A stretch of DNA of 64,000 bases from Piscinibacter defluvii. Its GTDB lineage: Bacteria; Pseudomonadota; Gammaproteobacteria; Burkholderiales; Burkholderiaceae_C. The DNA is taken from positions 1 to 64,000 of the forward strand of contig NZ_RCHJ01000004.1 of the NCBI RefSeq assembly GCF_004011805.1, written 5' to 3'. The position numbers were made by a program, and so were the translations under genes. How positions within the stretch are numbered: the stretch's first letter is position 1; each line of letters opens with the position of its first letter. Under the pieces are notes generated by a model. It was not told the DNA's origin. It saw nothing but the letters and a program-made list of their open reading frames with translations, and searched no databases. Of the stretch, positions 53,900 to 64,000 are shown in pieces.

Positions 53900-54882
53900 T
53901 CAGAACTCCTCCGTGTCGACACCGGCCTGTGCGGCAGCGTCGTAGCGGCCGCCGACCACGGTGCGGGCGTTGATCAGCGCGTCGAGTTCGGCGAGGGTGG
54001 CCGCGTCGAGGGCGACGTCGGCCGCACCGAGGTTGTCCTCCAGGTGGGCGAGTTGCGTCGTGCCGGGGATCGGGATCACGTGCTCGCCGCGCGCGAGCAG
54101 CCAGGCCAGCGCCAGCTGCGCGTCGCTGCAGCCCAGGCGCCGCGCGACGGCCTCGAAGCCGTCGAGCAGCCTCAGGTTGGCGGCGTAGTTCGCCGGCTCG
54201 AAGCGCGGCATGGTGCAGCGGATGTCACCCGCCACGAAGCCGGCGACCTCGCGCAGCGCGCCGCCGAAGAAGCCGCGGCCGAGCGGGCTGAAGGCGACGA
54301 ACGCGGCCCCGATCTCGCGACAGGCCGCCAGCACCGCAATCTCCGGGTTGCGTGTCCAGAGCGAATACTCGGTCTGCAGCGCGGCGATCGGGTGCACCGC
54401 GTGCGCGCGCCGCAGCGTCGCGGCCGAGACCTCCGAGAGCCCGATCGCACGCACCTTGCCTTCGCGCACGAGCCCGGCCAGCGCGCCGACGCTGTCCTCG
54501 ATCGGCACCTTCTTGTCCCAGCGGTGCAGGTAGAAGAGATCGATGTGGTCGGTGCGCAGCCGCTTCAGGCTCAGCTCGCAGCTCCACCGGAGCGTCTCGG
54601 GCCGGCCGTCGACGACACGCTTGCCCTCGACGCCGTGCAGCCCGCACTTGCTGGCCAGCACGAACTCGCGTCGGTGCGGCGCGAGGGTGCGGCCGACCAA
54701 CTCCTCGTTGGCGCCGAAGCCGTACAGCGCCGCGGTGTCGAACAGCGTGACACCCCGGTCGAGCGCATGCCGCAGCAGCGCCTGGGCCGCCTCCTCCGGC
54801 GGCGGCGCGCCGTAGGCGTGGCTCAGGTTCATGCAGCCGAGGCCGATCTCGGCGACCTCGAAGGGGCCGAGCGTCCGATTCT

Positions 54883-54886
<4 letters not shown>
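53900..54886 (-). CDS. Aldo/keto reductase
   Basis: This NADPH-dependent TIM-barrel oxidoreductase has 328 residues. It has FDTAALYGFGANEELVGRTL with the catalytic Asp and Tyr, ASKCGLHGVEGKR with the Lys, DLFYLHRWDKKVPIEDSVGA with the His, and the cofactor segment VIPIPGTTQLAHLEDNL. The substrate is unknown. The GTG start overlaps the ligC stop (GTGA), so it is part of the protocatechuate operon and might act on a semialdehyde intermediate; this is inference. Confidence 0.88.
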
Positions 54887-57081
<2,195 letters not shown>

Positions 57082-57082
57082 C

Positions 57083-57997
57083 TCAGACCTCCTCCGGCCA
57101 GTACAGACGCATCGGATTGTCGACCAGCAGCTTCTTCTGCAAGGCCGGCGTGGGGGCGATGTGCGGGATGAAGTCGACCAGCAGGCCGTCGTCGGGCATG
57201 TGGTTCTTCAGGTTCGGGTGCGGCCAGTCGGTGCCCCAGAGCACGCGGTCCGAAAAGGTCTCGACGATGCGGCGCGCGAACGGGATCACGTCGCGGTAGG
57301 CATGGCGCTCGCCGTTCAATGCGGGCGGACCAGCGACAGAGAGTCGCTCAGGGCAGCTGACCTTGCTCCACACGTTCGGATGCTCGCGCATGAACTTGAC
57401 GAACAGCTCGAACTCGGGGCCGTCGATGGGCTTGCTCACGTCGGGTCGGCCCATGTGGTCGACCACCACGGTGGTGGGCAGCGCGGTGAAGAAGTCCCAC
57501 AGCTCGGGCAGGTCCACCGCCTCGAAGTAGATCACCACGTGCCAGCCGAGCTTCGCGATGCGGCCGGCGATCTCCATCAGCTCGTCCTTGGGCGTGAAGT
57601 CCACCAGCCGCTTGACGAAGTTGAAGCGCACGCCGCGCACGCCGGCGGCGTGCAACTGCTGCAGCTCGTCGTCGCTGATGCTGCGCCTGACGGTGGCCAC
57701 GCCGCGCGCCTTGCCCTGGCTGGCCAGGCAGGCGTCGACCATCGCCCGGTTGTCGGCGCCGTGGCAGGTGGCCTGCACGATCACGTTGCGCGCGAAGCCG
57801 AGGTGGTCGCGCAGGGCGAACAGCTGCTGCTTGCTCGCATCACACGGCGTGTACTTGCGCTCCGGCGCATAGGGGAACTCGGCTCCAGGGCCGAACACAT
57901 GGCAGTGCGCGTCGACGCTGCCGGGCGGCAGCACGAACTGCGGCTTGCTCGGGCCGGCGTACCAGTCCAGCCAGCCAGGGGTCTTGGTGAATTCCAT
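57083..57997 (-). CDS. ligI: 2-pyrone-4,6-dicarboxylate hydrolase
   Basis: This amidohydrolase-fold lactonase opens the pyrone ring. It has 304 residues. Active-site landmarks are VDAHCHVFGPGAEFPYAPER, VIVQATCHGADNR, VVVDHMGRPD and VLWGTDWPHPN, which supply the His and Asp residues of the family. ATG 57997 shares its A with the stop of the upstream dehydrogenase gene (TGATG). The equivalent name is pmdD. Confidence 0.94.
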   Translation of the reverse strand: MEFTKTPGWLDWYAGPSKPQFVLPPGSVDAHCHVFGPGAEFPYAPERKYTPCDASKQQLFALRDHLGFARNVIVQATCHGADNRAMVDACLASQGKARGVATVRRSISDDELQQLHAAGVRGVRFNFVKRLVDFTPKDELMEIAGRIAKLGWHVVIYFEAVDLPELWDFFTALPTTVVVDHMGRPDVSKPIDGPEFELFVKFMREHPNVWSKVSCPERLSVAGPPALNGERHAYRDVIPFARRIVETFSDRVLWGTDWPHPNLKNHMPDDGLLVDFIPHIAPTPALQKKLLVDNPMRLYWPEEV

Positions 57998-58893
57998 CAG
58001 TCGGCTTTCTTCAGATGCGTGAGGATTCGGTCGGCCTCGGTGCGCCAGTCGGGGCTGCGCGCGAAGTCCCTGGTGCCCTTGGCGCCGAACAGTCCGGCGT
58101 CGGCCAGATCGGCCACCCAGGCCTGGCGCTCGGCGGTACCGGCGGCGCTCCAGGGTTCGAGGCCGGCCTCGCGCACGGTTTCCGCCACTTCGCGCACTTC
58201 CTCGCTGCGGCGCCGGCCATGTTCGATGACGCGCTGGAAGAAGTAGGCGGCCTGCTTCTCCCAGTCGATGCCCGGGAAGGTTTCCTTCAGCGAGGCGATC
58301 ACCGCATCCTCCACGCCGTAGTGGCGCGCCGCGGTGAAGCTCTCGATGACCATCGCCTCCAGGCCCTTGATCATCACGCTGCGGCACATCTTGGTGGCGC
58401 TGGCCACGCCGAGCGTTTCGCTGGCGACCTTCGGCGCGAAGCCCAGGCCCGCGAGCACCGGCTCGAGCGCGGCGGCCTGCGGCCCGCCGAGCAGCAGCGG
58501 TACCTTGATGCGGTAGGGCGGCACCGAGGTCATCACCGCGCCCTCGACGTAACGGCCGCCGGCGGCGTTCACGGTCTGCGCGGCGCGCGTCTTGGCGCCG
58601 GGCGAGGCGGAGTTGAAGTCGAGGAAGAAGGCGGCCGGGGCGAGGCCCGCGGCGCAGGCCTCGGCCACCGCCACCGCCTGGCTCGCGGTGACGGCCGAGA
58701 CGACCAGTTCCGCGCCGCGCACCGCGTCCACGTGCGAGGTGCCGAGCCGCACGCCGATACCGGCCGCGTGTTCGCGCAACGCATTGCCACGTTCGTCACC
58801 GAGCTTCAGATCGAAGGCCACGAGCTCGTGGCCCTTCAGGTCCTCCGCGAGGATCCGGCCGACTTCGCCATAGCCGATCAGCGCGATCTTCAT
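57997..58893 (-). CDS. DUF1932 / 6-phosphogluconate-dehydrogenase-like oxidoreductase
   Basis: This is a 298-residue NAD(P)-binding protein of the beta-hydroxyacid dehydrogenase type. The Rossmann motif is KIALIGYGEVGRILAEDL, followed by FFLDFNSASPGAKTRAAQ and VEGAVMTSVPPYRIKVPLLL. The C-terminal DUF1932 domain has ATKMCRSVMIKGLEAMVIES, where the catalytic Lys is expected. It is inserted between ligK and ligI, where no such enzyme is needed by the textbook route, so its reaction is unknown. It starts one base after ligK ends. Confidence 0.82.
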   Translation of the reverse strand: MKIALIGYGEVGRILAEDLKGHELVAFDLKLGDERGNALREHAAGIGVRLGTSHVDAVRGAELVVSAVTASQAVAVAEACAAGLAPAAFFLDFNSASPGAKTRAAQTVNAAGGRYVEGAVMTSVPPYRIKVPLLLGGPQAAALEPVLAGLGFAPKVASETLGVASATKMCRSVMIKGLEAMVIESFTAARHYGVEDAVIASLKETFPGIDWEKQAAYFFQRVIEHGRRRSEEVREVAETVREAGLEPWSAAGTAERQAWVADLADAGLFGAKGTRDFARSPDWRTEADRILTHLKKAD

Positions 58894-58894
58894 G

Positions 58895-59581
58895 TCAGTC
58901 GATGTACCTGAGCCCGGCCTTGGCCAGCGGCTCGCGCATCTTGTACATGTCCAGCCCGAGCACGCCGCTGGCGAGCTTCGCGCGCTTTTCGCCCTCGTTG
59001 GCCTCGCGGGCCGCGGCGGCTTCCAGCGTCCTGGCGGCCATCGCACGCGGCACGCAGACCACGCCGTCGTCGTCGGCCACGATCACGTCGCCCGGGGTCA
59101 CGTACGCCCCGGCGCAGACCACCGGGATGTTCACCGAGCCGAGCGTGGCCTTGATGGTGCCCTTGCTGCTGATGGCCTTGCTCCAGACCGGGAAGCCCAT
59201 CTCGGTCAGCGTCTTCACGTCGCGCACGCCGGCATCGATGACCAGCGCACGGGCGCCACGGGCCTGGAAACTCGTCGCCAGCAGGTCGCCGAAATAACCG
59301 TCGGTGCACTCGGCGGTGATGGCCGCGACCACGATGTCGCCCGGCTGGATCTGCTCCGCCACGACATGCATCATCCAGTTGTCGCCCGGGTGCAGCAGCA
59401 CCGTCACGGCGGTACCGGAGACCTGCGCGCCGGCGTAGATCGGGCGCATGTAGGGCTTGAGCAGGCCGACACGGCCCATCGCCTCGTGCACCGTGGCGCT
59501 GCCGAACGTCGCCAGGCCGTCGCGCACGGCCGCGTCCGTGCGCTGGATGTTGCGGTAGACGACACCGAGTTCGTAGGACAT
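58895..59581 (-). CDS. ligK: 4-carboxy-4-hydroxy-2-oxoadipate aldolase / oxaloacetate decarboxylase
   Basis: This class II aldolase of the RraA fold (228 residues) splits CHA to pyruvate and oxaloacetate and usually also decarboxylates oxaloacetate. It has [40 protein letters not shown] and [20 protein letters not shown], with the metal-binding Asp in VIDAGVRD, and the tail [20 protein letters not shown]. It lies 3 bp after ligJ. The equivalent name is pmdF. Confidence 0.95.
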   Translation of the reverse strand: MSYELGVVYRNIQRTDAAVRDGLATFGSATVHEAMGRVGLLKPYMRPIYAGAQVSGTAVTVLLHPGDNWMMHVVAEQIQPGDIVVAAITAECTDGYFGDLLATSFQARGARALVIDAGVRDVKTLTEMGFPVWSKAISSKGTIKATLGSVNIPVVCAGAYVTPGDVIVADDDGVVCVPRAMAARTLEAAAAREANEGEKRAKLASGVLGLDMYKMREPLAKAGLRYID

Positions 59582-59584
59582 GGC

Positions 59585-60613
59585 TTACTTCCCCTTCTTC
59601 TTGAGCGCGGCGTCGAGGCGCGAGTAGACACGCCGTGCATTGCCCTCGTAGATCTGCTGCTTCTGCGCCGCCGTCAGCTGCGTGCTGGCCTCGATGTAGC
59701 GCTTGGTGTCGTCGTAGTTGAAGCCGGTCTCCGGGTCCACGCCGCGCACCGCGCCGATCATCTCGCTGGCGAACAGGATGTTCTCCACCGGGATCACGCG
59801 CGTCAGCAGGTCGATGCCGGGCTGGTGGTAGACGCAGGTGTCGAAGTAGATGTTCTTCAGCAGGTGGTCCTTCAGCAGCGGCTTCTTCAGCTCCTGCGCC
59901 AGGCCGCGGTAGCGCCCCCAGTGGTAGGGCGCCGCGCCGCCGCCGTGCGGGATGACGAACTTCAGGGTCGGGAAGTCCTTGAACAGGTCACCCTGGATCA
60001 GCTGCATCACGGCCGTGGTGTCGGCGTTGATGTAGTGCGCGCCGGTGGTGTGGAAACACGCGTTGCACGAGGTGCTCACGTGGATCATCGCCGGGATGTC
60101 GTACTCGACCATCTTCTCGTAGATCGGGTACCAGGCGCGGTCGGTCAGCGGCGGGCTGGTCCAGTGGCCGCCGGACGGGTCCGGGTTCAGGTTCAGCGCC
60201 ACGTTGCCGTACTGCTCGACGCACTTCACCAGCTCGGGAATGCAGGTGGCCGGGTCCACGCCCGGGCTCTGCGGCAGCATCGCGGCAGGGATGAAGTGGT
60301 CCGGGAACAGCTGCGCGACGCGGAAGCAGAGCTCGTTGCAGATCGCCGCCCAGGTGCTCGACACCTCGAAGTCGCCGATGTGGTGCGCCATGAAGCTGGC
60401 GCGCGGGCTGAAGATCGTCAGGTCGCTGCCGCGCTCGCGCATCTTGGCGAGCTGGTTGGTCTCGATGGTCTCGCGGATCTCGTCGTCGGAGATCTTCAGG
60501 TCGCTCGCCTTCGGCTTGGCCGACGGGTCCTTGATGCCGGCGATCTGCTGGTTGCGCCAGTTCTCCAGCGCCTTCGGGGCGGTGGTGTAGTGGCCGTGGA
60601 TGTCGATGATCAT
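59585..60613 (-). CDS. ligJ: 4-oxalomesaconate hydratase
   Basis: This amidohydrolase-superfamily hydratase forms 4-carboxy-4-hydroxy-2-oxoadipate. It has 342 residues, matching LigJ and PmdE. Metal-binding segments are IIDIHGHYTTAPKAL, KFVIPHGGGAAPYHWGRYRG and IHVSTSCNACFHTTGAHYIN, and the C-terminal part has ILFASEMIGAVRGVDPETG. The tautomerase (LigU/PmdU type) that normally supplies its substrate form is not seen in the window. Confidence 0.94.
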   Translation of the reverse strand: MIIDIHGHYTTAPKALENWRNQQIAGIKDPSAKPKASDLKISDDEIRETIETNQLAKMRERGSDLTIFSPRASFMAHHIGDFEVSSTWAAICNELCFRVAQLFPDHFIPAAMLPQSPGVDPATCIPELVKCVEQYGNVALNLNPDPSGGHWTSPPLTDRAWYPIYEKMVEYDIPAMIHVSTSCNACFHTTGAHYINADTTAVMQLIQGDLFKDFPTLKFVIPHGGGAAPYHWGRYRGLAQELKKPLLKDHLLKNIYFDTCVYHQPGIDLLTRVIPVENILFASEMIGAVRGVDPETGFNYDDTKRYIEASTQLTAAQKQQIYEGNARRVYSRLDAALKKKGK

Positions 60614-60648
60614 GGGCGGGTGTCTCCTCGGGTCCTCGTGTTTCGCGC

Positions 60649-61335
60649 TCAGGCCGGTTCCATGCCGTGGCGCCGCTTGGTCGCCGCGGTCTCGGGGGCG
60701 GCCAGGAAAGCCAGCAGCGCGCGTGCCGCATCGACCTGGGTCGAGCTGCGGCAGACGGCGGCGGCGAAGATGGTCTCGATCTGGATCGCCTCGGGCAGCG
60801 GCCCGAGGATCTCGATGCCCGGCACGTTCAGCAGCTCGCTGAGCTGCTGCACGCCCAGCTCGGCCTCGCCGCTGGCCACCAGCGAGGCCACCGGCACGCC
60901 GGGGCGGGCCTGCACCAGGCGGGCCTTCACGGCCTCGGCAATGCCCCAGCGCTCGAAGAGCTTGATGAGCGCCGTGCCGCTCGGGCCGGTGGAGTAGCCG
61001 ATGCTGCGCGCGGCGAGCACCGCCTGCCTGACGGCGGCTTCGCTGGCGATGTCCGGCCGCGGCGCCCCTTCGCGCACGGCCACGGCCACGCCCGATCGCA
61101 CCACGTCGACCCGGCTGCCCGGCAACGCATGGCCGGCCTCGACCAGCTTGTCGATCGCGTCCGAGGCCAGCACCACCACGTCGAAGGCCTCGCCGGCCGC
61201 GACGCGCTTCGCGGCATCGACGCCGCCGACCGATTCGAAGCTCACGCCACCGCCGCGCTGCGCCCAGGCGGCCGCAAGCTCGGCCAGCAGGGCGCGCGTC
61301 GCCATCGAGGAAATGCCGGTCAGGGAAGAACTCAT
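60649..61335 (-). CDS. ModA-like substrate-binding-domain protein without signal peptide
   Basis: This is a 228-residue protein with the type 2 periplasmic-binding fold of ModA-like proteins (FDVVVLASDAIDKLVEAGHA, SIGYSTGPSGTALIKLFERW, SGEAELGVQQLSELLNVPGI). The N-terminus MSSSLTGISSMATRALLAEL lacks a hydrophobic signal, so the protein is likely cytoplasmic. There is no permease nearby, and it lies between the LysR gene and ligJ. It may sense or bind a pathway intermediate; the function is unknown. Confidence 0.78.
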   Translation of the reverse strand: MSSSLTGISSMATRALLAELAAAWAQRGGGVSFESVGGVDAAKRVAAGEAFDVVVLASDAIDKLVEAGHALPGSRVDVVRSGVAVAVREGAPRPDIASEAAVRQAVLAARSIGYSTGPSGTALIKLFERWGIAEAVKARLVQARPGVPVASLVASGEAELGVQQLSELLNVPGIEILGPLPEAIQIETIFAAAVCRSSTQVDAARALLAFLAAPETAATKRRHGMEPA

Positions 61336-61391
61336 GGCGGCGATTCTGGGCGCCGCCCCTCCCCCTCACAAGAAAGGGGTGCCGCTAACAG

Positions 61392-62318
61392 TTATCGCAG
61401 CTTGTTATGGCCGGGGCGCTCGCTGGCCAGCACCTGCTCGCGCAGCAGGCGCATCGCCTGGCGCAGCACCGGCGTGGCCGGCTTGTGCGCCGAGACGGCC
61501 AGGCACAGCCGGCTGGTCATGGCCTCGCCGGCCAGCGGCTGCACGCGCAGCGCGCTCGCCTGGCCGGAGGCGAGCACGGCGCTGCGCGCCAGCACCGCAT
61601 GGCCGTGCCCGTGGCGCACCAGCTCGAGGATGGAGGCCACGCTGGACACCTCGTAGGCGATGTTCAGCTTCAGCCCGGCGAGCGCCGCCTGCGTCTCGAG
61701 CAGCTTGCGGATCGCGTGGCTGTGCTCGGGCACGACGAGCGGCAGCTTCGCCAGTTCGGCGAACGACAGGGGTGTGGCCTTGCGCCCTTCGCGCGCACCG
61801 GTGCGGGCGGCGCTCACGAGGCACAGCGGCTCGTCGAGCACCGGCAGCGTCTCGATCGCCGGGTTGGCCTCGGGGTTGTGGATCAGCCCGAGGTCGACGC
61901 GCCCGGTCGAGATCCACTCGACGATGTGCGTCGACAGGCCCTCGACGATCGCCAGCCGCGCCTTGGGCAGCTCGCGCTCGAAGGCATCGACCAGCGGCAG
62001 CGTCAGCAGCCGGCCCATGCTGGGCGGCAGGCCGAGCACGATGCGGCCGGCAGCCTCGTCGCGGCTCGCGCTGACGTCCTCGCGGGCGCGCGCCACCAGT
62101 TGCAGGATGGCCACCGCATGGTCGAACAGCCGCTTGCCCGGCTCGGTGAGCAGCACGCCGCGGCCGGTGCGCTGCAGCAGGTTGACGTGCAGGTCGGTCT
62201 CGAGCAGGCGCACCTGGCGGCTCAGCGCGGGCTGTGCGACGTCCAGCTCGATGGCGGCCTTGCTGAAGCTGCCCATCTCGGCAACGCGGACGAAGTAGCG
62301 CAGCTGGGTGAGGTTCAT
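61392..62318 (-). CDS. LysR family regulator of the protocatechuate operon
   Basis: This is a 308-residue LysR-type regulator with an N-terminal winged helix (MNLTQLRYFVRVAEMGSFSK, AQPALSRQVRLLE) and an effector domain (GRIVLGLPPSMGRLLTLPLV). It should activate the lig genes in response to protocatechuate or an intermediate, as LigR and PmdR do. Unlike the usual divergent arrangement, it is upstream of and co-directional with the operon, separated from the ModA-like gene by 56 bp. Confidence 0.9.
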   Translation of the reverse strand: MNLTQLRYFVRVAEMGSFSKAAIELDVAQPALSRQVRLLETDLHVNLLQRTGRGVLLTEPGKRLFDHAVAILQLVARAREDVSASRDEAAGRIVLGLPPSMGRLLTLPLVDAFERELPKARLAIVEGLSTHIVEWISTGRVDLGLIHNPEANPAIETLPVLDEPLCLVSAARTGAREGRKATPLSFAELAKLPLVVPEHSHAIRKLLETQAALAGLKLNIAYEVSSVASILELVRHGHGHAVLARSAVLASGQASALRVQPLAGEAMTSRLCLAVSAHKPATPVLRQAMRLLREQVLASERPGHNKLR

Positions 62319-62376
62319 GGGGGCGTGGCGGCCAATGTAGCAGGCACAATGCCCCGCCAAGGGAGGGGAAGGACCG

Positions 62377-63897
62377 ATGTCGCTGGCCGTCGTCCACAGC
62401 CGCGCGCTCGACGGGCTGCGCGCCCCGGCGGTGACGGTCGAGGTGCACCTCGCCAACGGCCTGCCGAGCTTCACGCTGGTGGGCCTCGCGGAAACCGAGG
62501 TCAAGGAGTCGCGCGAGCGCGTGCGGGCCGCGCTGCAGACCAGCGGGCTCGAGTTCCCGGCCAACAAGCGCATCACGGTCAACCTGGCTCCGGCCGAGCT
62601 GCCGAAGGAATCCGGCCGCTTCGACCTGCCGATCGCGCTCGGCCTGCTGGCCGCGAGCGGGCAGCTCGACGCGGCCCGGCTGGCGGATTTCGAGTTCGCC
62701 GGCGAGCTCTCGCTGGCCGGAGAGCTGCGCCCGGTGCGGGGTGCGCTGGCGATGGCGCTGGCGCTGCGGCGCGACGACAGCGCGGCCCCGCGCGCGCTGG
62801 TGCTGCCGGCCGAGAGCGCGGCCCAGGCGGCGCAGGTGGGCGGGCGCCGCGTGCTGGCGGCCACGCACCTGCTGGACGTGGTGCGCGCGCTGCTGCCCGG
62901 GGACGCGGCCACCGCGCTGCCGGCAGCAGACGCCGCGGCACCGGCACCCGCCGCCCCGCTGCCGGACCTGCGCGACGTGAAGGGCCAGGCCGCCGCCAAG
63001 CGCGCGCTCGAACTGGCCGCGGTCGGCGGCCACAGCCTGCTGATGGTCGGGCCGCCGGGTTCGGGCAAGTCGATGCTGGCGCAGCGATTCGCCGGGCTGC
63101 TGCCGCCGCTCACGCACGAGGAGGCGCTCGAGTCGGCCGCGGTGCTGGGCCTGGCCGGCGCCTTCGCGCCGCTGGACTGGGGCCGTCGCGTGCTGCGGGC
63201 GCCGCACCACAGTGCCTCGCCAGCCGCGCTGGTGGGCGGCGGCTCGCCGCCGCGCCCGGGCGAGATCTCGCTCGCGCACCACGGCGTGCTCTTCCTGGAT
63301 GAACTGCCCGAGTTCGCCCGCGCCAGCCTCGAGGCGCTGCGCGAGCCGCTGGAGACCGGCCGCATCACGATCTCGCGTGCGGCGCGGCAGGCCGAGTTCC
63401 CGGCCCGCTTCCAGCTGCTGGCGGCCATGAACCCCTGCCCCTGCGGCCACCTCGGCAGCCCGCTGCGCGCCTGCCGTTGCACGCCCGACGTGGTGGCGCG
63501 TTACCAGGGCCGGCTCAGCGGCCCGCTGCTGGACCGCATCGACCTGCAGGTGGACGTGCCGGCGGTGCCGCCCGAGGCACTGGCCGCCGCGCCCGACGGC
63601 GCGCCCAGCGCGCAGGTCGCGGCGCGCGTGGCGTCCGCGCGCGAGCGGGCGCTGCAGCGCCAGGGCATGCTCAACGCGGCGCTGGCCGGCGAGGCGCTGG
63701 AGCGCCACGCCGCGCTCGACGCCGCCGGCAGCGCCTTCCTGCGCAACGCGTCGGCGCGGCTCGGCTGGTCGGCGCGCAGCTGGCACCGCGTGCAACGCAT
63801 CGCCCGCAGCATCGCCGACCTGGCCGGCAGCGACACGATCGCGCTGCCGCATCTGGCCGAGGCGATCCAGTACCGGCGCGTGCTCGCGGTGCAGTGA
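62377..63897 (+). CDS. yifB: YifB family Mg-chelatase-like AAA ATPase
   Basis: This 506-residue protein has an N-terminal Lon-S5-like (ChlI) domain (FTLVGLAETEVKESRERVRA, NLAPAELPKESGRFDLPIAL). The AAA module has Walker A GPPGSGKSMLAQRF (Lys231) and Walker B GVLFLDELPEF, plus the Cys-containing NPCPCGHLG segment and a C-terminal helical domain. YifB/ComM promotes branch migration in natural transformation in Vibrio and Haemophilus; a similar role here is plausible. It starts 58 bp from the divergent LysR gene. Confidence 0.93.
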   Translation: MSLAVVHSRALDGLRAPAVTVEVHLANGLPSFTLVGLAETEVKESRERVRAALQTSGLEFPANKRITVNLAPAELPKESGRFDLPIALGLLAASGQLDAARLADFEFAGELSLAGELRPVRGALAMALALRRDDSAAPRALVLPAESAAQAAQVGGRRVLAATHLLDVVRALLPGDAATALPAADAAAPAPAAPLPDLRDVKGQAAAKRALELAAVGGHSLLMVGPPGSGKSMLAQRFAGLLPPLTHEEALESAAVLGLAGAFAPLDWGRRVLRAPHHSASPAALVGGGSPPRPGEISLAHHGVLFLDELPEFARASLEALREPLETGRITISRAARQAEFPARFQLLAAMNPCPCGHLGSPLRACRCTPDVVARYQGRLSGPLLDRIDLQVDVPAVPPEALAAAPDGAPSAQVAARVASARERALQRQGMLNAALAGEALERHAALDAAGSAFLRNASARLGWSARSWHRVQRIARSIADLAGSDTIALPHLAEAIQYRRVLAVQ

Positions 63898-63900
63898 GGC

Positions 63901-64000
63901 TCAGCCGGGCAGGCCGTCGAGCACACCCTTGCCGATCGCCTGGCCGCTCTCGATCCAGGCGTGCGCCTGGCGCAGCGTGGCCGCGCCCAGCGTGCCGAAG
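63901..64000 (-). CDS. Zinc-type/quinone oxidoreductase, C-terminal end (partial)
   Basis: Only the last 32 codons and the stop are in the window. The end, with AHAWIESGQAIGKGVLDGL, matches the C-terminal helix and strand of medium-chain dehydrogenases of the NADPH:quinone reductase type. It converges with yifB across 3 bp. The rest of the gene lies beyond the edge. Confidence 0.6.
   Translation of the reverse strand, partial: FGTLGAATLRQAHAWIESGQAIGKGVLDGLPG

Overview
This window is about 64 kb of very GC-rich DNA (by eye around 70% or more) packed with genes, most of them in operons whose start and stop codons overlap (ATGA, GTGA, TGATG). The gene content points to a betaproteobacterium of the order Burkholderiales, probably the Rubrivivax/Leptothrix/Ideonella/Methylibium group. 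It holds an exosortase B (XrtB) EPS cluster, the DUF3348-DUF802-OmpA-DUF2894 operon, a porin-glnK-amtB nitrogen operon, and a protocatechuate 4,5-cleavage operon of the Comamonas pmd type. I saw no rRNA, tRNA, CRISPR array, transposase or phage gene. No gap without a gene exceeds 300 bases; the largest are 26015-26293 and 16811-17067.

Layout. (1) 1-16810 is an exopolysaccharide and PEP-CTERM locus. The + strand carries the export protein (epsE, cut by the window edge), chain-length protein (epsF), tyrosine-kinase-like ATPase (epsG), exosortase B, epsI, a flippase, a pyruvyltransferase, a glycosyltransferase, a polymerase/ligase, a lipoprotein and two more glycosyltransferases. The - strand carries one PEP-CTERM substrate, the outer-membrane protein EpsL and the initiating sugar-phosphate transferase EpsB. 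(2) 17068-21322 is a five-gene operon. Its core is a MotA/TolQ-like protein with a roughly 400-residue tail plus a MotB/OmpA-like partner, an arrangement that recalls the ZorA/ZorB stator of Zorya. (3) 21329-31187 holds single genes: Uup ABC-F ATPase, an SHMT-like enzyme, an RTX protein, a di-heme peroxidase-like protein, an amidase, gshB and DoxX. (4) 31314-41549 (-) is a sugar uptake and catabolism cluster: aldose epimerase, LacI regulator, ABC transporter, Gfo/Idh dehydrogenase, DUF1479 dioxygenase-like protein, AGE epimerase and HbpS-like protein. (5) 41560-45979 (-) holds a BenE-like permease, Kup and gshA. (6) 46128-49655 (+) is a 1175-residue protein I do not recognise. (7) 49663-52981 (-) is a YceI protein, then amtB, glnK and a TIGR02001/TorF porin preceded by a good sigma-54 promoter. 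(8) 53172-62318 (-) is the protocatechuate meta-cleavage operon with its LysR regulator: a ModA-like protein without signal peptide, ligJ, ligK, a DUF1932 dehydrogenase, ligI, ligA, ligB, ligC, an aldo/keto reductase and an alpha/beta hydrolase. (9) yifB (+) and the tail of a zinc-type dehydrogenase (-) close the window.

The strongest leads for something undescribed are three. The stator-like operon at 17068-20663 is the first. The second is a set of five short repeat-like inserts (801-913, 2340-2421, 7698-7760, 19502-19563, 40472-40559) placed exactly at operon gene junctions, where they appear to duplicate the initiation codon and keep translation coupled. The third is the large unrecognised protein at 46128-49655.
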